Shown: piece by piece, positions 8,425-17,237 of the stretch
Layout of the letters: the number at the start of each line of letters is the position of its first letter
Position numbering within the stretch: the stretch's first letter is position 1
DNA from: UBA4736 sp002404015
Lineage (GTDB): Bacteria; Chloroflexota; Dormibacteria; Dormibacterales; Dormibacteraceae
Assembly: GCA_036747295.1 (NCBI GenBank)
Contig: DAIOCN010000013.1
Span: forward strand, 10,036 to 74,035
Direction of reading: 5' to 3'
DNA length: 64,000 nt
Program-made: the position numbers and the translations under genes
Notes under the pieces: generated by a model
The model's database searches: none
Told to the model about the DNA's origin: nothing
The model's input: only the letters and a program-made list of their open reading frames with translations

Positions 8425-8537
8425 GGGGGAAGAACCTGCGGTTCCTCCCCCGGACCCTACCTCCCTTCTTGGAGGACTTACGGCGCCTGGCGCGCGATTC
8501 GATTTCGGGACTCATTTGGGCCGGCGGAGCCGGCCCC
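8425..8537 (+). repeat. Dispersed hairpin-flanked intergenic repeat, copy A
   Basis: It starts with an imperfect palindrome, GGGGGAAGAACCTGC then GGTTCCTCCCCC. It continues with ACCCTACCTCCC and ATTCGATTTCGGGACTCA, and ends with GGCCGGC-GGA-GCCGGCC. The same modules recur at 19783, 48681 and 48819, and in diverged form at 17238. It occupies most of the 138-bp gap between two convergent genes and could act as a bidirectional terminator. Confidence 0.75.
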
Positions 8538-8558
8538 TTCTGCGCTGTCGCGACTTGT

Positions 8559-10082
8559 TTAAACCGGGGGCACTCCGTGCTTGCGGTCTAGGCGGGGCTC
8601 GAAGCGGGTGGCGTAGGCGTCGAAGCGGGCGATCAGCATCTCCCGCAGCTGGTCCGGCTCGACCACGTCGTCCACGATGAGGTTGGCGGCCAGCTTGTAG
8701 AGGTCGACGTCCTCTCGGTACTCGTCCTCCAGCTCCTTTCGGCGGGCCGCCCGCTCCTCCTCGGGCAGGTCCGCCAGCTTGTTGTAGAAGACCGCGTTCA
8801 CGGCCGGTTCCGGTCCCATCACCGCGATCTGGGCCGACGGCAGCGCGATCGTGCAGTCGGGCTCGAAGGCCGGCCCTGACATCGCGTAGAGGCCGGCCCC
8901 GTACGCCTTGCGCACGATCACGGAGATCTTGGGGACGCTCGCCTCGGAGACGGCCGTGATCATCTTGGCCCCGTGCCGGATGATTCCGCGCCGCTCGACG
9001 TCAGTGCCGATCATGAAGCCGGGCACGTCGGCCAGGAACAGCAGGGGGACGTTGAACGCGTCGCACAGCCAGATGAAGCGGGCGGCCTTGTCGGCGCTGT
9101 CGTTGAAGAGCACACCCCCCTTCTGCATGGGTTGGTTGGCGAGGATGCCGACCGCCCGGCCGCCGAGCCGCGCAAAACCGGTCAGGAGCTCTTTGGCGAA
9201 CAGCTTCTTCAGCTCGAACCAGCTGCCCTCGTCCACCAGGGCCACCACGACCTTGCGCATGTCGTAGCCCCGGTTGGGCTCGGCCGGCACCAGCTCCCCG
9301 ATCGGCTTGGAGCCCGCCGCCGGAGGCCGCGGCTCTGCTCCCGGCGGCGGCAGGGTGTGGTTCACCGGGAGGTAGCCGAAATAGGCCCGGGCCACCTCGA
9401 TGGCCTCCCGATCGTCTTTGACCAGGAAGTCGCCGCAGCCGCTCTCCGTGCAGTGCATCCGGGCTCCGCCCAGCTCCTCCAGCCCCACCTTCTCGCCGAC
9501 CACCACCTCGACCATCCGGGGCGACCCCAGGTACATGGAGGCGTTGCCCTCGACCATGATCACGACGTCGCAGAAGGCCGGGATGTAGGCCCCGCCCGCG
9601 GCCGACGGGCCGAAGAGCAGGCAGACCTGGGGCACCCGCCCGGACAGCCGCACCTCGTTGTAGAAGATGCGGCCGGCGTGCCGGCGGCCGGGGAACATGT
9701 CGATCTGGTCTGTGATGCGGGCGCCGGCGGAGTCCACGAGGTAGAAGAGAGGGACGCGCAGGCGGGCCGCCGTCTCCTGCACGCGCACGATCTTCTCCAC
9801 GGTGCGGGCGCCCCAGGAACCCGCTTTCACGGTGGGGTCGTTGGCCATCACGGCAACCTGGCGGCCGCCGATCTTGCCCAGCCCGGTCACCACGCCGTCG
9901 GCCGGCAGCTCCTCCGCCAGCGCGTTGGCGAAAATCCCGTCCTCGATCAGCGAGCCGGGGTCCAGCAGCAGATCGAGTCGCTCGCGCACGGTGAGCTTGT
10001 TCTGCTCCCGGAGCTTGGGCAAGTAGCGCGTGCCGCCCTTGACCGCCCGGTTGCGCAGCTCTCGATGCCGATCCAGGGTCAC
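8559..10082 (-). CDS. Acyl-CoA carboxylase, carboxyltransferase (beta) subunit
   Basis: 507 residues with the two crotonase-like halves of biotin-dependent carboxyltransferases. Landmarks: KLTVRERLDLLLDPGS, GKIGGRQVAVMANDPTVKAGS, DSAGARI, FGPSAAGGAYIPAF, GSPRMVEVVVGE, GGARMHCTESGCGD, then LADVPGFMIGTDVERRGIIRHGAKM and KAYGAGLYAMSGPAF in the C-terminal half. Length and motifs fit propionyl-, methylcrotonyl- or geranyl-CoA carboxylase beta chains. The biotin carboxylase partner is not in the window. GTG start overlaps the enoyl-CoA hydratase stop by 4 bp. The hydratase neighbour favours a branched-chain amino acid or fatty-acid degradation role (inference). Confidence 0.88.
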   Translation of the reverse strand: MTLDRHRELRNRAVKGGTRYLPKLREQNKLTVRERLDLLLDPGSLIEDGIFANALAEELPADGVVTGLGKIGGRQVAVMANDPTVKAGSWGARTVEKIVRVQETAARLRVPLFYLVDSAGARITDQIDMFPGRRHAGRIFYNEVRLSGRVPQVCLLFGPSAAGGAYIPAFCDVVIMVEGNASMYLGSPRMVEVVVGEKVGLEELGGARMHCTESGCGDFLVKDDREAIEVARAYFGYLPVNHTLPPPGAEPRPPAAGSKPIGELVPAEPNRGYDMRKVVVALVDEGSWFELKKLFAKELLTGFARLGGRAVGILANQPMQKGGVLFNDSADKAARFIWLCDAFNVPLLFLADVPGFMIGTDVERRGIIRHGAKMITAVSEASVPKISVIVRKAYGAGLYAMSGPAFEPDCTIALPSAQIAVMGPEPAVNAVFYNKLADLPEEERAARRKELEDEYREDVDLYKLAANLIVDDVVEPDQLREMLIARFDAYATRFEPRLDRKHGVPPV

Positions 10083-10876
10083 CTGCCCGTGAACTCCGGC
10101 TCCCGCTTCTCGAAGAAGGCCCTCACGCCCTCCTTGGCGTCCTCGCTGAGCGTGACCAGCGTGAGCTGCGCCTGGAGGTACTCGAGCGCGGCCCGGAACT
10201 CCATGTCCTGCTGACGGTAGAAGGAGTCGCGGCCCAGCCTGAGGATCGCCGGCGATTTCTTGGCGAGCTGGCCGGCCATCTGGTCGGTCACGGTGTCGAG
10301 CTCGGCCGCCGAGGCGGCGACCCGGTTGACAAGACCGAGGTCGCGGAGCTGGCGGGCGCTCCAGCGGTCTCCCAGCAGGATCATCTCCAGGAGCACCTTA
10401 CGGGGCAGGTTGCGGGCGAGCACGGCCTGGATCATGGCCGGCCACACCCCCACGTTGATCTCGGGCGTGCCGAACGTCGCTGACTCGACGGCCAGCAGGA
10501 GGTCGCACGCGCAGGCGAGGCCGAACCCGCCGGCCAGCGCGTGGCCGTTGATCCGGCCCACGATGGGCTTGCCCAGGTCCTGCATCAGGAGGAACAGCTC
10601 GACGAATCCGTGCCGGCCGTGATGTCGTTCCAGCTCCGACTGCTCGGCGGCGAAGGAGCCGAGGTCCGCGCCGGCGCAGAAGGCTCGGTCGCCGGCGCCC
10701 GTCAGCACGACCACCCGCACCTCCGGCTCGGCTCCGGACCAGGCGAGTGCGCTCTGGAGGTCCGCGATCATGCCGGCCGAGAGCGGGTTGCGCTGCTCCG
10801 GCCGGTTCAGGGTGACGGTGGCCACGTGGTCGCGCACCGCGACCAGGACGTTGTCGAGCGCCGGCGCGTCAGCCAC
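10079..10876 (-). CDS. Enoyl-CoA hydratase/isomerase family protein
   Basis: 265 residues of the crotonase fold. VATVTLNRPEQRNPLS opens the CoA-binding core, DRAFCAGADLGSF gives the first oxyanion-hole region, and INGHALAGGFGLACACDLLL gives the second. FGTPEINVGVWPAMIQAVL follows; the position of the usual hydratase glutamates is uncertain, so isomerase or another crotonase activity is possible. GTG start; a TAGAGT hexamer six bases upstream overlaps the mntP-like gene's stop and may be its own leaderless promoter. Co-transcribed with the carboxylase beta subunit. Confidence 0.82.
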   Translation of the reverse strand: MADAPALDNVLVAVRDHVATVTLNRPEQRNPLSAGMIADLQSALAWSGAEPEVRVVVLTGAGDRAFCAGADLGSFAAEQSELERHHGRHGFVELFLLMQDLGKPIVGRINGHALAGGFGLACACDLLLAVESATFGTPEINVGVWPAMIQAVLARNLPRKVLLEMILLGDRWSARQLRDLGLVNRVAASAAELDTVTDQMAGQLAKKSPAILRLGRDSFYRQQDMEFRAALEYLQAQLTLVTLSEDAKEGVRAFFEKREPEFTGR

Positions 10877-10882
10877 GCAGTA

Positions 10883-10888
10883 ACTCTA
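10883..10888 (-). promoter_or_regulatory. Candidate leaderless -10 for the enoyl-CoA hydratase
   Basis: Minus-strand TAGAGT, then six bases, then the GTG at 10876. The hexamer overlaps the stop codon of the preceding MntP-like gene. Confidence 0.4.
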
Positions 10889-11437
10889 TTTGAGGACCCC
10901 TGCCCCAAGCGCGATGCCCACCAGGACCAGGACCGCGCCTCCGATCTCCTCGCTCCACTCCTCGACCCGCGCGCCCAGCCTGCTGCCCAGCTCCAGCCCG
11001 ATCAGTGACATCCCGACGCTGACCACGCCGATGACCGCGGCCGCCAGCACGATGTTGATCTTGTAGACACCCAGCGCGAAGCCGACCACCAGGTTGTCGA
11101 GGCTGAGGGCCAGCGCCGTGAGAGCGAGCTTGCGTGTGTTCATGCTGCCCGGGCTGCCGGCCTCCTTGGGCTTGCGCCCGTCGTAGATGGTCCAGGCCCC
11201 GGTCAGCACCAGGAGGACAGCGCCCACGTAGCGACCCTTGGCTCCCAGGGAGCCGGCGATGGACTGCCCGATCAGGAGCCCGAGGACCGGCATGAGCGCT
11301 TCGAAGAGGCCGAACGCGATGCCGACCCGGAGCCGGGTGCGGGCGTCGACGCCCGAGATGCCGATGCCGATCGCCCCCGCGAAATTGCTGAGCCCGACCG
11401 ACACGCTCACGAACAGGAGTCCCAACAGGCTCGACAT
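10886..11437 (-). CDS. MntP-like manganese efflux pump
   Basis: 183 residues, about six transmembrane helices arranged as two repeated halves. The halves carry the related motifs VGLSNFAGAIGIG (residues 14-26) and LSLDNLVVGFALG in the second half. MntP proteins normally have an Asp-Asn pair in each; here the first half has Ser-Asn, so the leading aspartate is lost in one repeat. They export Mn2+ across the cytoplasmic membrane. ATG start. A TATAGT hexamer nine bases upstream shares the short divergent region with the CPBP gene. No manganese riboswitch fits in that gap. Confidence 0.75.
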   Translation of the reverse strand: MSSLLGLLFVSVSVGLSNFAGAIGIGISGVDARTRLRVGIAFGLFEALMPVLGLLIGQSIAGSLGAKGRYVGAVLLVLTGAWTIYDGRKPKEAGSPGSMNTRKLALTALALSLDNLVVGFALGVYKINIVLAAAVIGVVSVGMSLIGLELGSRLGARVEEWSEEIGGAVLVLVGIALGAGVLK

Positions 11438-11446
11438 CGGCAGCCC

Positions 11447-11452
11447 ACTATA
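11447..11452 (-). promoter_or_regulatory. Candidate -10 for the MntP-like gene in a 21-bp divergent gap
   Basis: Minus-strand TATAGT lies nine bases before the ATG. The same AT-rich patch is the only candidate promoter core for the divergent CPBP gene (GTG at 11459), so the two may share it. Confidence 0.35.
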
Positions 11453-11458
11453 GGAACC

Positions 11459-12166
11459 GTGGAGTCGAACGGCGTGACCGGCCGGCGGCTGCTTCTCGCC
11501 GTCGGGCTCTGGCTACCGATCCTGGCGCTGGCGCTCGGCGCAACGCTCGGCGGCCTCCGACTGGGGGCGCGCCAGTGGGCCAACGGGCATCCGGCCGACC
11601 TGGGTGCGATCCTGCTCTGCGAGGCCTACCTGGCTCTGCTGGGGGCGCTGGCGATCGCCTTCGGCGGCCCCCAGGGGATACGCGACCGGCTCGGCTTCCG
11701 CTTCACCTCACTCACCGACCTGGCGCTGGCCTGGTCCGCCTGGATCGCGGCGCTGGTGGCCGGCCTGCTGGCGACGCTGGCGCTGTCGCCGCTGCTGGGC
11801 CAGCCGCGGAGCAACGCCGTCGATGTCCTGCGGCTCTCCTTCGACCCTCTCTTCGTAGCGCTGGTGGTTCCGACTGTCTGCTTGCTGGCTCCAGCGGCGG
11901 AGGAACTGCTGTTTCGGGGCGCGCTCTTCGGGTGGTTGCGGCGCCGCATTCCGCTGGCCTGGGCGGTGCTCGTCAGCGCCGCCATCTTCGCGGGCCTCCA
12001 CCTGCTGCCGCCCTTGCTCCCCTTCCTTTTCGCATTCGGGGTGGCGGCTGCGCTCATCTACCAGCGGACGGGGTCTACCCTCAACTCATTCGTCATGCAC
12101 GCCAGCCAGAACACAGTGGCGGTGGCTGCGGCCTACGTCGCGTTGACGCACGGCCAGGCGGCCTGA
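11459..12166 (+). CDS. CPBP family intramembrane glutamic endopeptidase
   Basis: 235 residues with about seven to eight transmembrane segments. The CPBP (Abi/Rce1-like) motifs are present in order: AAEELLFRGALFG near residues 146-158 (motif 1, Glu-Glu and Arg), FAGLHLLPP (motif 2 His) and SFVMHASQN (motif 3 His and Asn). These residues form the active site within the membrane. Members process prenylated proteins, bacteriocins or anti-sigma factors; no substrate is evident here. GTG start, divergent from the MntP-like gene. Confidence 0.82.
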   Translation: MESNGVTGRRLLLAVGLWLPILALALGATLGGLRLGARQWANGHPADLGAILLCEAYLALLGALAIAFGGPQGIRDRLGFRFTSLTDLALAWSAWIAALVAGLLATLALSPLLGQPRSNAVDVLRLSFDPLFVALVVPTVCLLAPAAEELLFRGALFGWLRRRIPLAWAVLVSAAIFAGLHLLPPLLPFLFAFGVAAALIYQRTGSTLNSFVMHASQNTVAVAAAYVALTHGQAA

Positions 12167-12176
12167 GCGCGGTGCT

Positions 12177-12491
12177 TCAGGCGACTTCGCTGTGGAAGGG
12201 CAGGAGAGTCTCCTGGGCGTCGAAGAGGACGTCGAGAACCCTCGAGGCCTCGCGCTCACGGTTGCGGAGCAGGGAACGGTGCAGCTTGGGATCCAGCCCC
12301 CGCAGGAAGGATGCGATCTCCTTGATGACCGGCTCGGGGACAGTTCGACGATCTTCCTCGAGCATGGCCTCGACCTGGCCGAGCCACAGGTCCAGCCGGC
12401 GCATCTCGCGCTTGCGCTCCAGCATCCGCTGCTTCTTGAGCGCCTCCTGCCGGCGCTTGGCCTGGATCTCAGCTACCGCATCCCTGAGCAA
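12177..12491 (-). CDS. Small basic helical protein, unknown function
   Basis: 104 residues, not recognised. It is rich in Arg, Lys, Glu and Leu, with an N-terminal stretch likely to form a long amphipathic helix or coiled coil (residues 3-45). No metal or catalytic motif. TTG start with a GGGGAG ten bases upstream and an in-frame TGA just before, so the N-terminus is well bounded. It lies 10 bp from the convergent CPBP stop and divergent from the GT20 gene. Third-position GC bias in this frame supports coding. Confidence 0.55.
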   Translation of the reverse strand: MLRDAVAEIQAKRRQEALKKQRMLERKREMRRLDLWLGQVEAMLEEDRRTVPEPVIKEIASFLRGLDPKLHRSLLRNREREASRVLDVLFDAQETLLPFHSEVA

Positions 12492-12561
12492 TGTTGGTCA
12501 GCTCCCCGGAGGACTTACCCTCGAACTCCTGTCGAAATTCATGATAGCGGAACTGTAAGAT

Positions 12562-14124
12562 TTGCCTGATCCTTTGTCAAGCCCCAATGACCGCTCGCTG
12601 CGAGAGTACACGGCCCGGGTGCTGTCGCCCTGGTCGCCGATCGTGGTCAGCAACCGGGCTCCCTACGAGCTCGGACCCCAGGGTACGCTGCGGCGGGGGG
12701 CGGGCGGCCTCGTCACCGCTCTCCTGACGGTCGCCGAGGCCACCGGGGCCGCCTGGGTGGCGTGCGCGCACACCGCGGCCGAGCGCGATCGGGCCGCGGC
12801 CGGCCAGTCGTTCGAGCTGCCCCGGGAGCGTTCCGGGGTCATGCTCCACTACGCCAACCCCGACCCCGAGACCTACCGCCTCTACTACTCGGTGATCGCC
12901 AACCCGCTGCTCTGGTTCCTGCAGCACTACCTCTGGGACCTCGCCTACCAGCCCGTCATCGACGACGGCTACTGGAAGGCCTGGAACCAGGGCTACGTGA
13001 CGGTCAACAACATGTTCGCCGACAAGGTCGCCGAGGTGGCCCGGGGCACCGCCCGGCCGCCCCTGATCCTCACGCAGGACTACCAGCTCTACCTGGCGCC
13101 TCGCCGGATCCGGGAGCTGGTGCCCAACGCCACCCTGCAGCAGTTCATCCACATCCCCTGGCCCACCGCCAACTACTGGAAGGTGCTGCCCCAGGCCATG
13201 CGGGACGCCATCCTGGAGGGCCTTCTGGCCAACGACGTGATCGGCTTCCAGTCCAGCCTCGACGTGCGCAACTTCCTGATCACCTGCGAGGAGCTGATGG
13301 ACATCCGGGTCGACCACCGCGAGCGCGCCGTCCTCTACGGAGGCCGGGTCGTTTGGGTCCGGCCCTACCCGGTCTCCATCGACGTCGGCGCGCTGGAGCG
13401 CCTGGCGGCCAGTCCCGGCGTGGACCAGGAGGTGGCCAAGCTGCGGGCCAACCGGCCGGAGAAGCTGATCGTGCGGGTGGACCGCACCGACCCCTCCAAG
13501 AACATAGTGCGCGGGTTCCTGGCCTACGCCCGCCTCCTCAGGAGCCACCCTGAGCTGAAGCGGCGCGTGCAGTTCTACGCCTTCCTGCAGCCGTCCCGGC
13601 AGGACATCGCCGAGTACCGCGCGTACCTGCGCAGCATCCGGAGCACCGCCGATCGCGTCAACGAGGAGCATGGGCTGCCTGGCTGGCTGCCGATCCGCCT
13701 CGAGCTGGGCGAGAACCTGCGTCGCGCGGTGGCCGCCTACCGCGAGTTCGACGTCCTGCTCGTGAACCCCATCTACGACGGCATGAACCTGGTCGCCAAG
13801 GAGGGGATGATGGTCAACCAGCGCGACGGCATGCTGGTGCTGTCGGAAAATGCGGGCGCCCATGAGGAGCTCGGCGAGTGGGCGGTGTCGGTCAATCCCT
13901 TCGACGTCGACGCCACGGCGGAGGCGCTGCACACAGCTCTGACCGCCCCCGAGGCCTCACGACATTCCCTGGGCGACGCCATCCGCCGGCGCGTGAGCGT
14001 CCACGACATCGGGCGCTGGCTGAGCCTGCAGATCCGCGACCTGCGCGACCTGGTGCTGCCGGAAGCCGCCGCGGACGTCAGCCGGATCGGCGATCCGCCT
14101 CGGCCCAATCGGCGATTCGGCTGA
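12562..14124 (+). CDS. otsA: GT20 trehalose-6-phosphate synthase-like glycosyltransferase
   Basis: 520 residues, GT-B fold. Family signatures: VVSNRAPYE and GAGGLVTAL (nucleotide-sugar loop), QFIHIPWPTANYWKVLP, ANDVIGFQS, VRVDRTDPSKNI (the R-D-x-x-K donor phosphate clamp) and LLVNPIYDGMNLVAKE. The enzyme joins a nucleotide-activated glucose to glucose-6-phosphate in the cytosol. The HIPWPT segment differs from the usual HIPFPT of OtsA, so a related GT20 activity such as glucosylglycerol-phosphate synthase is possible. The trehalose phosphatase converging on it favours T6P synthase. TTG start; an in-frame TAA lies two codons upstream and a second TTG at 12574 is an alternative. Confidence 0.82.
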   Translation: MPDPLSSPNDRSLREYTARVLSPWSPIVVSNRAPYELGPQGTLRRGAGGLVTALLTVAEATGAAWVACAHTAAERDRAAAGQSFELPRERSGVMLHYANPDPETYRLYYSVIANPLLWFLQHYLWDLAYQPVIDDGYWKAWNQGYVTVNNMFADKVAEVARGTARPPLILTQDYQLYLAPRRIRELVPNATLQQFIHIPWPTANYWKVLPQAMRDAILEGLLANDVIGFQSSLDVRNFLITCEELMDIRVDHRERAVLYGGRVVWVRPYPVSIDVGALERLAASPGVDQEVAKLRANRPEKLIVRVDRTDPSKNIVRGFLAYARLLRSHPELKRRVQFYAFLQPSRQDIAEYRAYLRSIRSTADRVNEEHGLPGWLPIRLELGENLRRAVAAYREFDVLLVNPIYDGMNLVAKEGMMVNQRDGMLVLSENAGAHEELGEWAVSVNPFDVDATAEALHTALTAPEASRHSLGDAIRRRVSVHDIGRWLSLQIRDLRDLVLPEAAADVSRIGDPPRPNRRFG

Positions 14125-14842
14125 GGACCGGCGCCAGCTCGCGAGGCCCCTCGACAACCAGGTCGCAGCCGGCGAAGAGCTCCCGGTCGGCTTCTGGCGA
14201 AGCGACCCCGATCGCGAGGTGGGGGAGACGGAGGCCGGCCAGCAGTTCGAAGCAGCCGCGGTCACCGGTGTCGTCGCCCGCGTAGACGACCGCCTGCGGG
14301 CTCAACTCCTCGATCAGGTGGCCGAGCGCGATCTCCTTCTGCGCGCGAGCCGGGGTCACCTCGACGACCATTCGGCCGGCGCGGGCCAGGAGGCCGTGGC
14401 GGTCGGCGACCTGGGTGACGGCCGTGATCACCGCCTCGCCCGCCGCCGGCGCGGCCCGGAAGTGCACCGAGGTCGAGCCGGGCTTGGGTTCCAGGCGCAC
14501 GCCGCCCCACTGCGAAACCAATCGGCCGACGTCGGCGTTGAACCTGGCGAGGCCAAGTCGCTCATTGGTGTCAGCCTCCCCGAGCCCGTAGTCGCCGAGC
14601 AGCAGAACGCCCGGCACCGGGACCAGGTTGCGGAGTGCGGATGTCGACCGGCCACTGATCACGACCACCCTCAGAACGCGGGTAACCAGGCGCTCGAGAG
14701 CGTTGATGGTTTCAGGGAGGGCTCTTGCGGACGCAGGTCGGGGGACGATCTCAGAGAGGGTGCCGTCGAAGTCGCTGGCGAGTAGGACAGCCTCCGGTCT
14801 GACACCACGAAGGCGGTCCTCGACGAGATTGCTAGTTGTCAA
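14078..14842 (-). CDS. otsB: Trehalose-6-phosphate phosphatase
   Basis: 254 residues of the HAD superfamily. Motif I is LLASDFDGTLSEI (nucleophile Asp near residue 24), motif II VVVISGRS, and motif III/IV VYAGDDTGDRGCFELL. The cap region includes KPGSTSVHFR, as in trehalose phosphatases. It removes phosphate from trehalose-6-phosphate. The gene converges on the GT20 synthase, overlapping its last 47 bp, so the pathway pair is encoded on opposite strands rather than in one operon. TTG start, since the nearby ATG is out of frame. It is divergent from the PBP1A gene. Confidence 0.88.
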   Translation of the reverse strand: MTTSNLVEDRLRGVRPEAVLLASDFDGTLSEIVPRPASARALPETINALERLVTRVLRVVVISGRSTSALRNLVPVPGVLLLGDYGLGEADTNERLGLARFNADVGRLVSQWGGVRLEPKPGSTSVHFRAAPAAGEAVITAVTQVADRHGLLARAGRMVVEVTPARAQKEIALGHLIEELSPQAVVYAGDDTGDRGCFELLAGLRLPHLAIGVASPEADRELFAGCDLVVEGPRELAPVLSRIADWAEADRRSG

Positions 14843-14857
14843 GATGGTGGGTTCATT

Positions 14858-14863
14858 TATGAT
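14858..14863 (+). promoter_or_regulatory. Candidate leaderless -10 for PBP1A
   Basis: TATGAT lies six bases before the GTG at 14870, in the 27-bp gap between otsB and the PBP gene. It is the closest of the leaderless candidates to a consensus -10. Confidence 0.5.
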
Positions 14864-14869
14864 ATCGCC

Positions 14870-17197
14870 GTGCTAACACTTCGTTCGCATCGCTTCCGGC
14901 TCTGGATGGCCGAGATCAGCACGCGCCTGGACCGGGTGGGGCCGCTCGTGCGTCCGCGCGCGGTCTCCGCGGCTGGCGGGATCACGGCCTTTGCCACCGG
15001 CATCCGCCGTGAGTTCGAGTCGGGCCGGGACGCCCACAGCCACGGGCGCGTGGTGAGGGGGGCCAACGGACGGAGGCTGCGGGCGAGCCTGTACACGGGG
15101 CGTACACGGTCGGGCGGGCCCCGCCGCCCCGAGCCCAACCCGATCCTGGCCGGCGGCTGGCTGCCCGCGGGCATCAAGCTGTTCCTGGTGTTCCTCATCG
15201 CGGGCGGCACCTTCCTCGGCAGCTCGTCGGCCTACATCAACTTCGCCGCCGACCTGCCCGACGCCCACGCCATCGCGGCCCAGCCACTCCCGGAGGACAC
15301 GCACATATACGCGGGGGACGGCAAGACCCTGCTGGCCGACCTCCATCCCGAGGGCGTCCAGCATTACTACGAGCCGCTAACCCAGTCCGGCAAGCTCCTG
15401 CCAGAGGCAACCGTCGCCATCGAGGACGCCAACTTCTACCACGAGCCGGGCATCGACGTGCAGGGCATGGTGCGGGCGGCCTGGGTCGACTACCGCCAGA
15501 AACGGGCCGCCCAGGGCGCCTCCACAATCACCCAACAGCTGGTCAAGCTGCGGCTGCTCGACAGCACGCCGACGATCGACCGCAAGATCAAGGAAGCCGT
15601 CCTCGCGCTCCAGGTCGAGCACACGTACTCCAAGCAACAGATCCTGGAGCAGTACCTCAACACCGTCCACTACGGGAACAACTCGCAGGGCTCTCTGGCG
15701 GCGTCTCGGATCTACTTCCACAAGGAGACCAAGGACCTCGACCTGGCTCAGGCCTCCATGCTGGCCGGCATCCCCCAGAGCCCGCTCTACAACAGCCCGA
15801 TCAACAACTGGGACCAGGCCAAGAGCCGGCAGCGCTCGGTCCTGGACGCGATGGTCCGCAACCACTACGTGACCCTGGCCCAGGCGGACCTGGCCTACGC
15901 CGAGGACCTGCGGCCACCCCAGCACATGTTCACGCCGACCCCGCAGGTGCTGATGGCGCCCGGCTTCACGTACTGGATCATCGACCAGCTGACGGCCAAG
16001 TACGGCCAGAAGACGGTACTGGGCGGCGGCCTGAACGTGGTCACGACGCTGAACCCGGGCCTGCAGGCAATGGCCGAGAAGGCGATCGTGGACAACGTTC
16101 GGATCAATGGCTATCGCGGCTTCAGCCAGGGCGCTCTGGTCTCCATCGATCCGCGGAGCGGTGGGGTCATGGCGATGGTGGGCGCGGCCGACTCGAGTCA
16201 GAACGGAGGCCAGTACAACATGGCCCTCCAGGTGCGGAACCCCGGTTCCTCGTTCAAGGTCTTCACGTACACGGCGGCCATCGCGAGCGGCAAGTTCTCT
16301 ATGACCACGCCCGTGGTCGACAGCCCGATCACCGTTGACCAGCCTGGCCAGGCGCCCTGGAAGCCGCTCAACTACGACAAAAGCTACCGCGGCACTTGTC
16401 AGCTGCAGCAATGCATGGGCAACTCGCTGAACGTGCCGGCCGTCAAGGTCGAGCTCGGCTTGGGCGTCCCGACGGTCGTGGCCGAGGCTCGCAACATGGG
16501 GGCGCCGCCCTTCTATCCGACGGGCCCTGGCACCTACAGTCAGGACGTTTCCGCGGACAGCTTCGGGCCCTCTCTCACGCTGGGCGGCTACGGCGAGAGC
16601 GTTCTGCAGATGGCGACCGGGGCCTCTGTGCTGGGCGCCCAGGGGATGCTCCGCCCGCCCTACAGCATCCAGAGCATTACCTCCAGCGACGGGACCCAGA
16701 TCTACGCGGCGGACCCGGCCAAGAATGCCAAGCAGGTCTTGGACCCGAGAGTGGCCTACATCATGGAGACGATCATGTCCGACGACAACAACCGGGCCAT
16801 GGTCTTCGGGCGGGGCACCCCGCTCACACTTACGCCGCGCCGGGTGGGCGCCAAGACCGGCACCACCGACAACTTCACCGACGGCTGGACCCTCGGCTAC
16901 ACGCCCAGCTTGGCCACGGCTGTGTGGGTCGGCAACCCCAACAACTCGCCGATGGCTCAGGGCGCGGACGGCGTGTTCGTGGCCGCCCCGGCCTGGCACA
17001 ACTACATGGCGTCGGCGCTCGACGCCCTCGGCCGGCCGGTCGACGAGTGGTTCTCGGAGCCGCCCGGCTTGAACCATTCCGGGGGCGTTCTGCTGCTGCC
17101 GGGCACCAGCGCAGGGATGGCGCCGCCGGCGCTGCCCTCCTACGCGCATACAAGCAGCCCGCCGTCGCCCAGCCCTTCGCCGAAACCGGGCGGCTAG
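14870..17197 (+). CDS. Bifunctional penicillin-binding protein 1A (class A PBP)
   Basis: 775 residues. A long basic cytoplasmic N-terminus (1-100) precedes one membrane anchor (about 103-123). The GT51 glycosyltransferase domain has AIEDANFYHEPGID near 183 and GASTITQQL near 214. The transpeptidase domain has the serine motif NPGSSFKV near 459, GNSLN near 515 and AKTGTTDN near 661. A Pro/Ser-rich tail ends the protein. It polymerises and cross-links peptidoglycan outside the membrane. All catalytic motifs look intact. GTG start, probably leaderless. Downstream lies 410 bp of repeats. Confidence 0.93.
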   Translation: MLTLRSHRFRLWMAEISTRLDRVGPLVRPRAVSAAGGITAFATGIRREFESGRDAHSHGRVVRGANGRRLRASLYTGRTRSGGPRRPEPNPILAGGWLPAGIKLFLVFLIAGGTFLGSSSAYINFAADLPDAHAIAAQPLPEDTHIYAGDGKTLLADLHPEGVQHYYEPLTQSGKLLPEATVAIEDANFYHEPGIDVQGMVRAAWVDYRQKRAAQGASTITQQLVKLRLLDSTPTIDRKIKEAVLALQVEHTYSKQQILEQYLNTVHYGNNSQGSLAASRIYFHKETKDLDLAQASMLAGIPQSPLYNSPINNWDQAKSRQRSVLDAMVRNHYVTLAQADLAYAEDLRPPQHMFTPTPQVLMAPGFTYWIIDQLTAKYGQKTVLGGGLNVVTTLNPGLQAMAEKAIVDNVRINGYRGFSQGALVSIDPRSGGVMAMVGAADSSQNGGQYNMALQVRNPGSSFKVFTYTAAIASGKFSMTTPVVDSPITVDQPGQAPWKPLNYDKSYRGTCQLQQCMGNSLNVPAVKVELGLGVPTVVAEARNMGAPPFYPTGPGTYSQDVSADSFGPSLTLGGYGESVLQMATGASVLGAQGMLRPPYSIQSITSSDGTQIYAADPAKNAKQVLDPRVAYIMETIMSDDNNRAMVFGRGTPLTLTPRRVGAKTGTTDNFTDGWTLGYTPSLATAVWVGNPNNSPMAQGADGVFVAAPAWHNYMASALDALGRPVDEWFSEPPGLNHSGGVLLLPGTSAGMAPPALPSYAHTSSPPSPSPSPKPGG

Positions 17198-17237
17198 GCT
17201 TCGGCCGGAGCCCGTCTGAGGCGCGCGTCGTAAAAAA

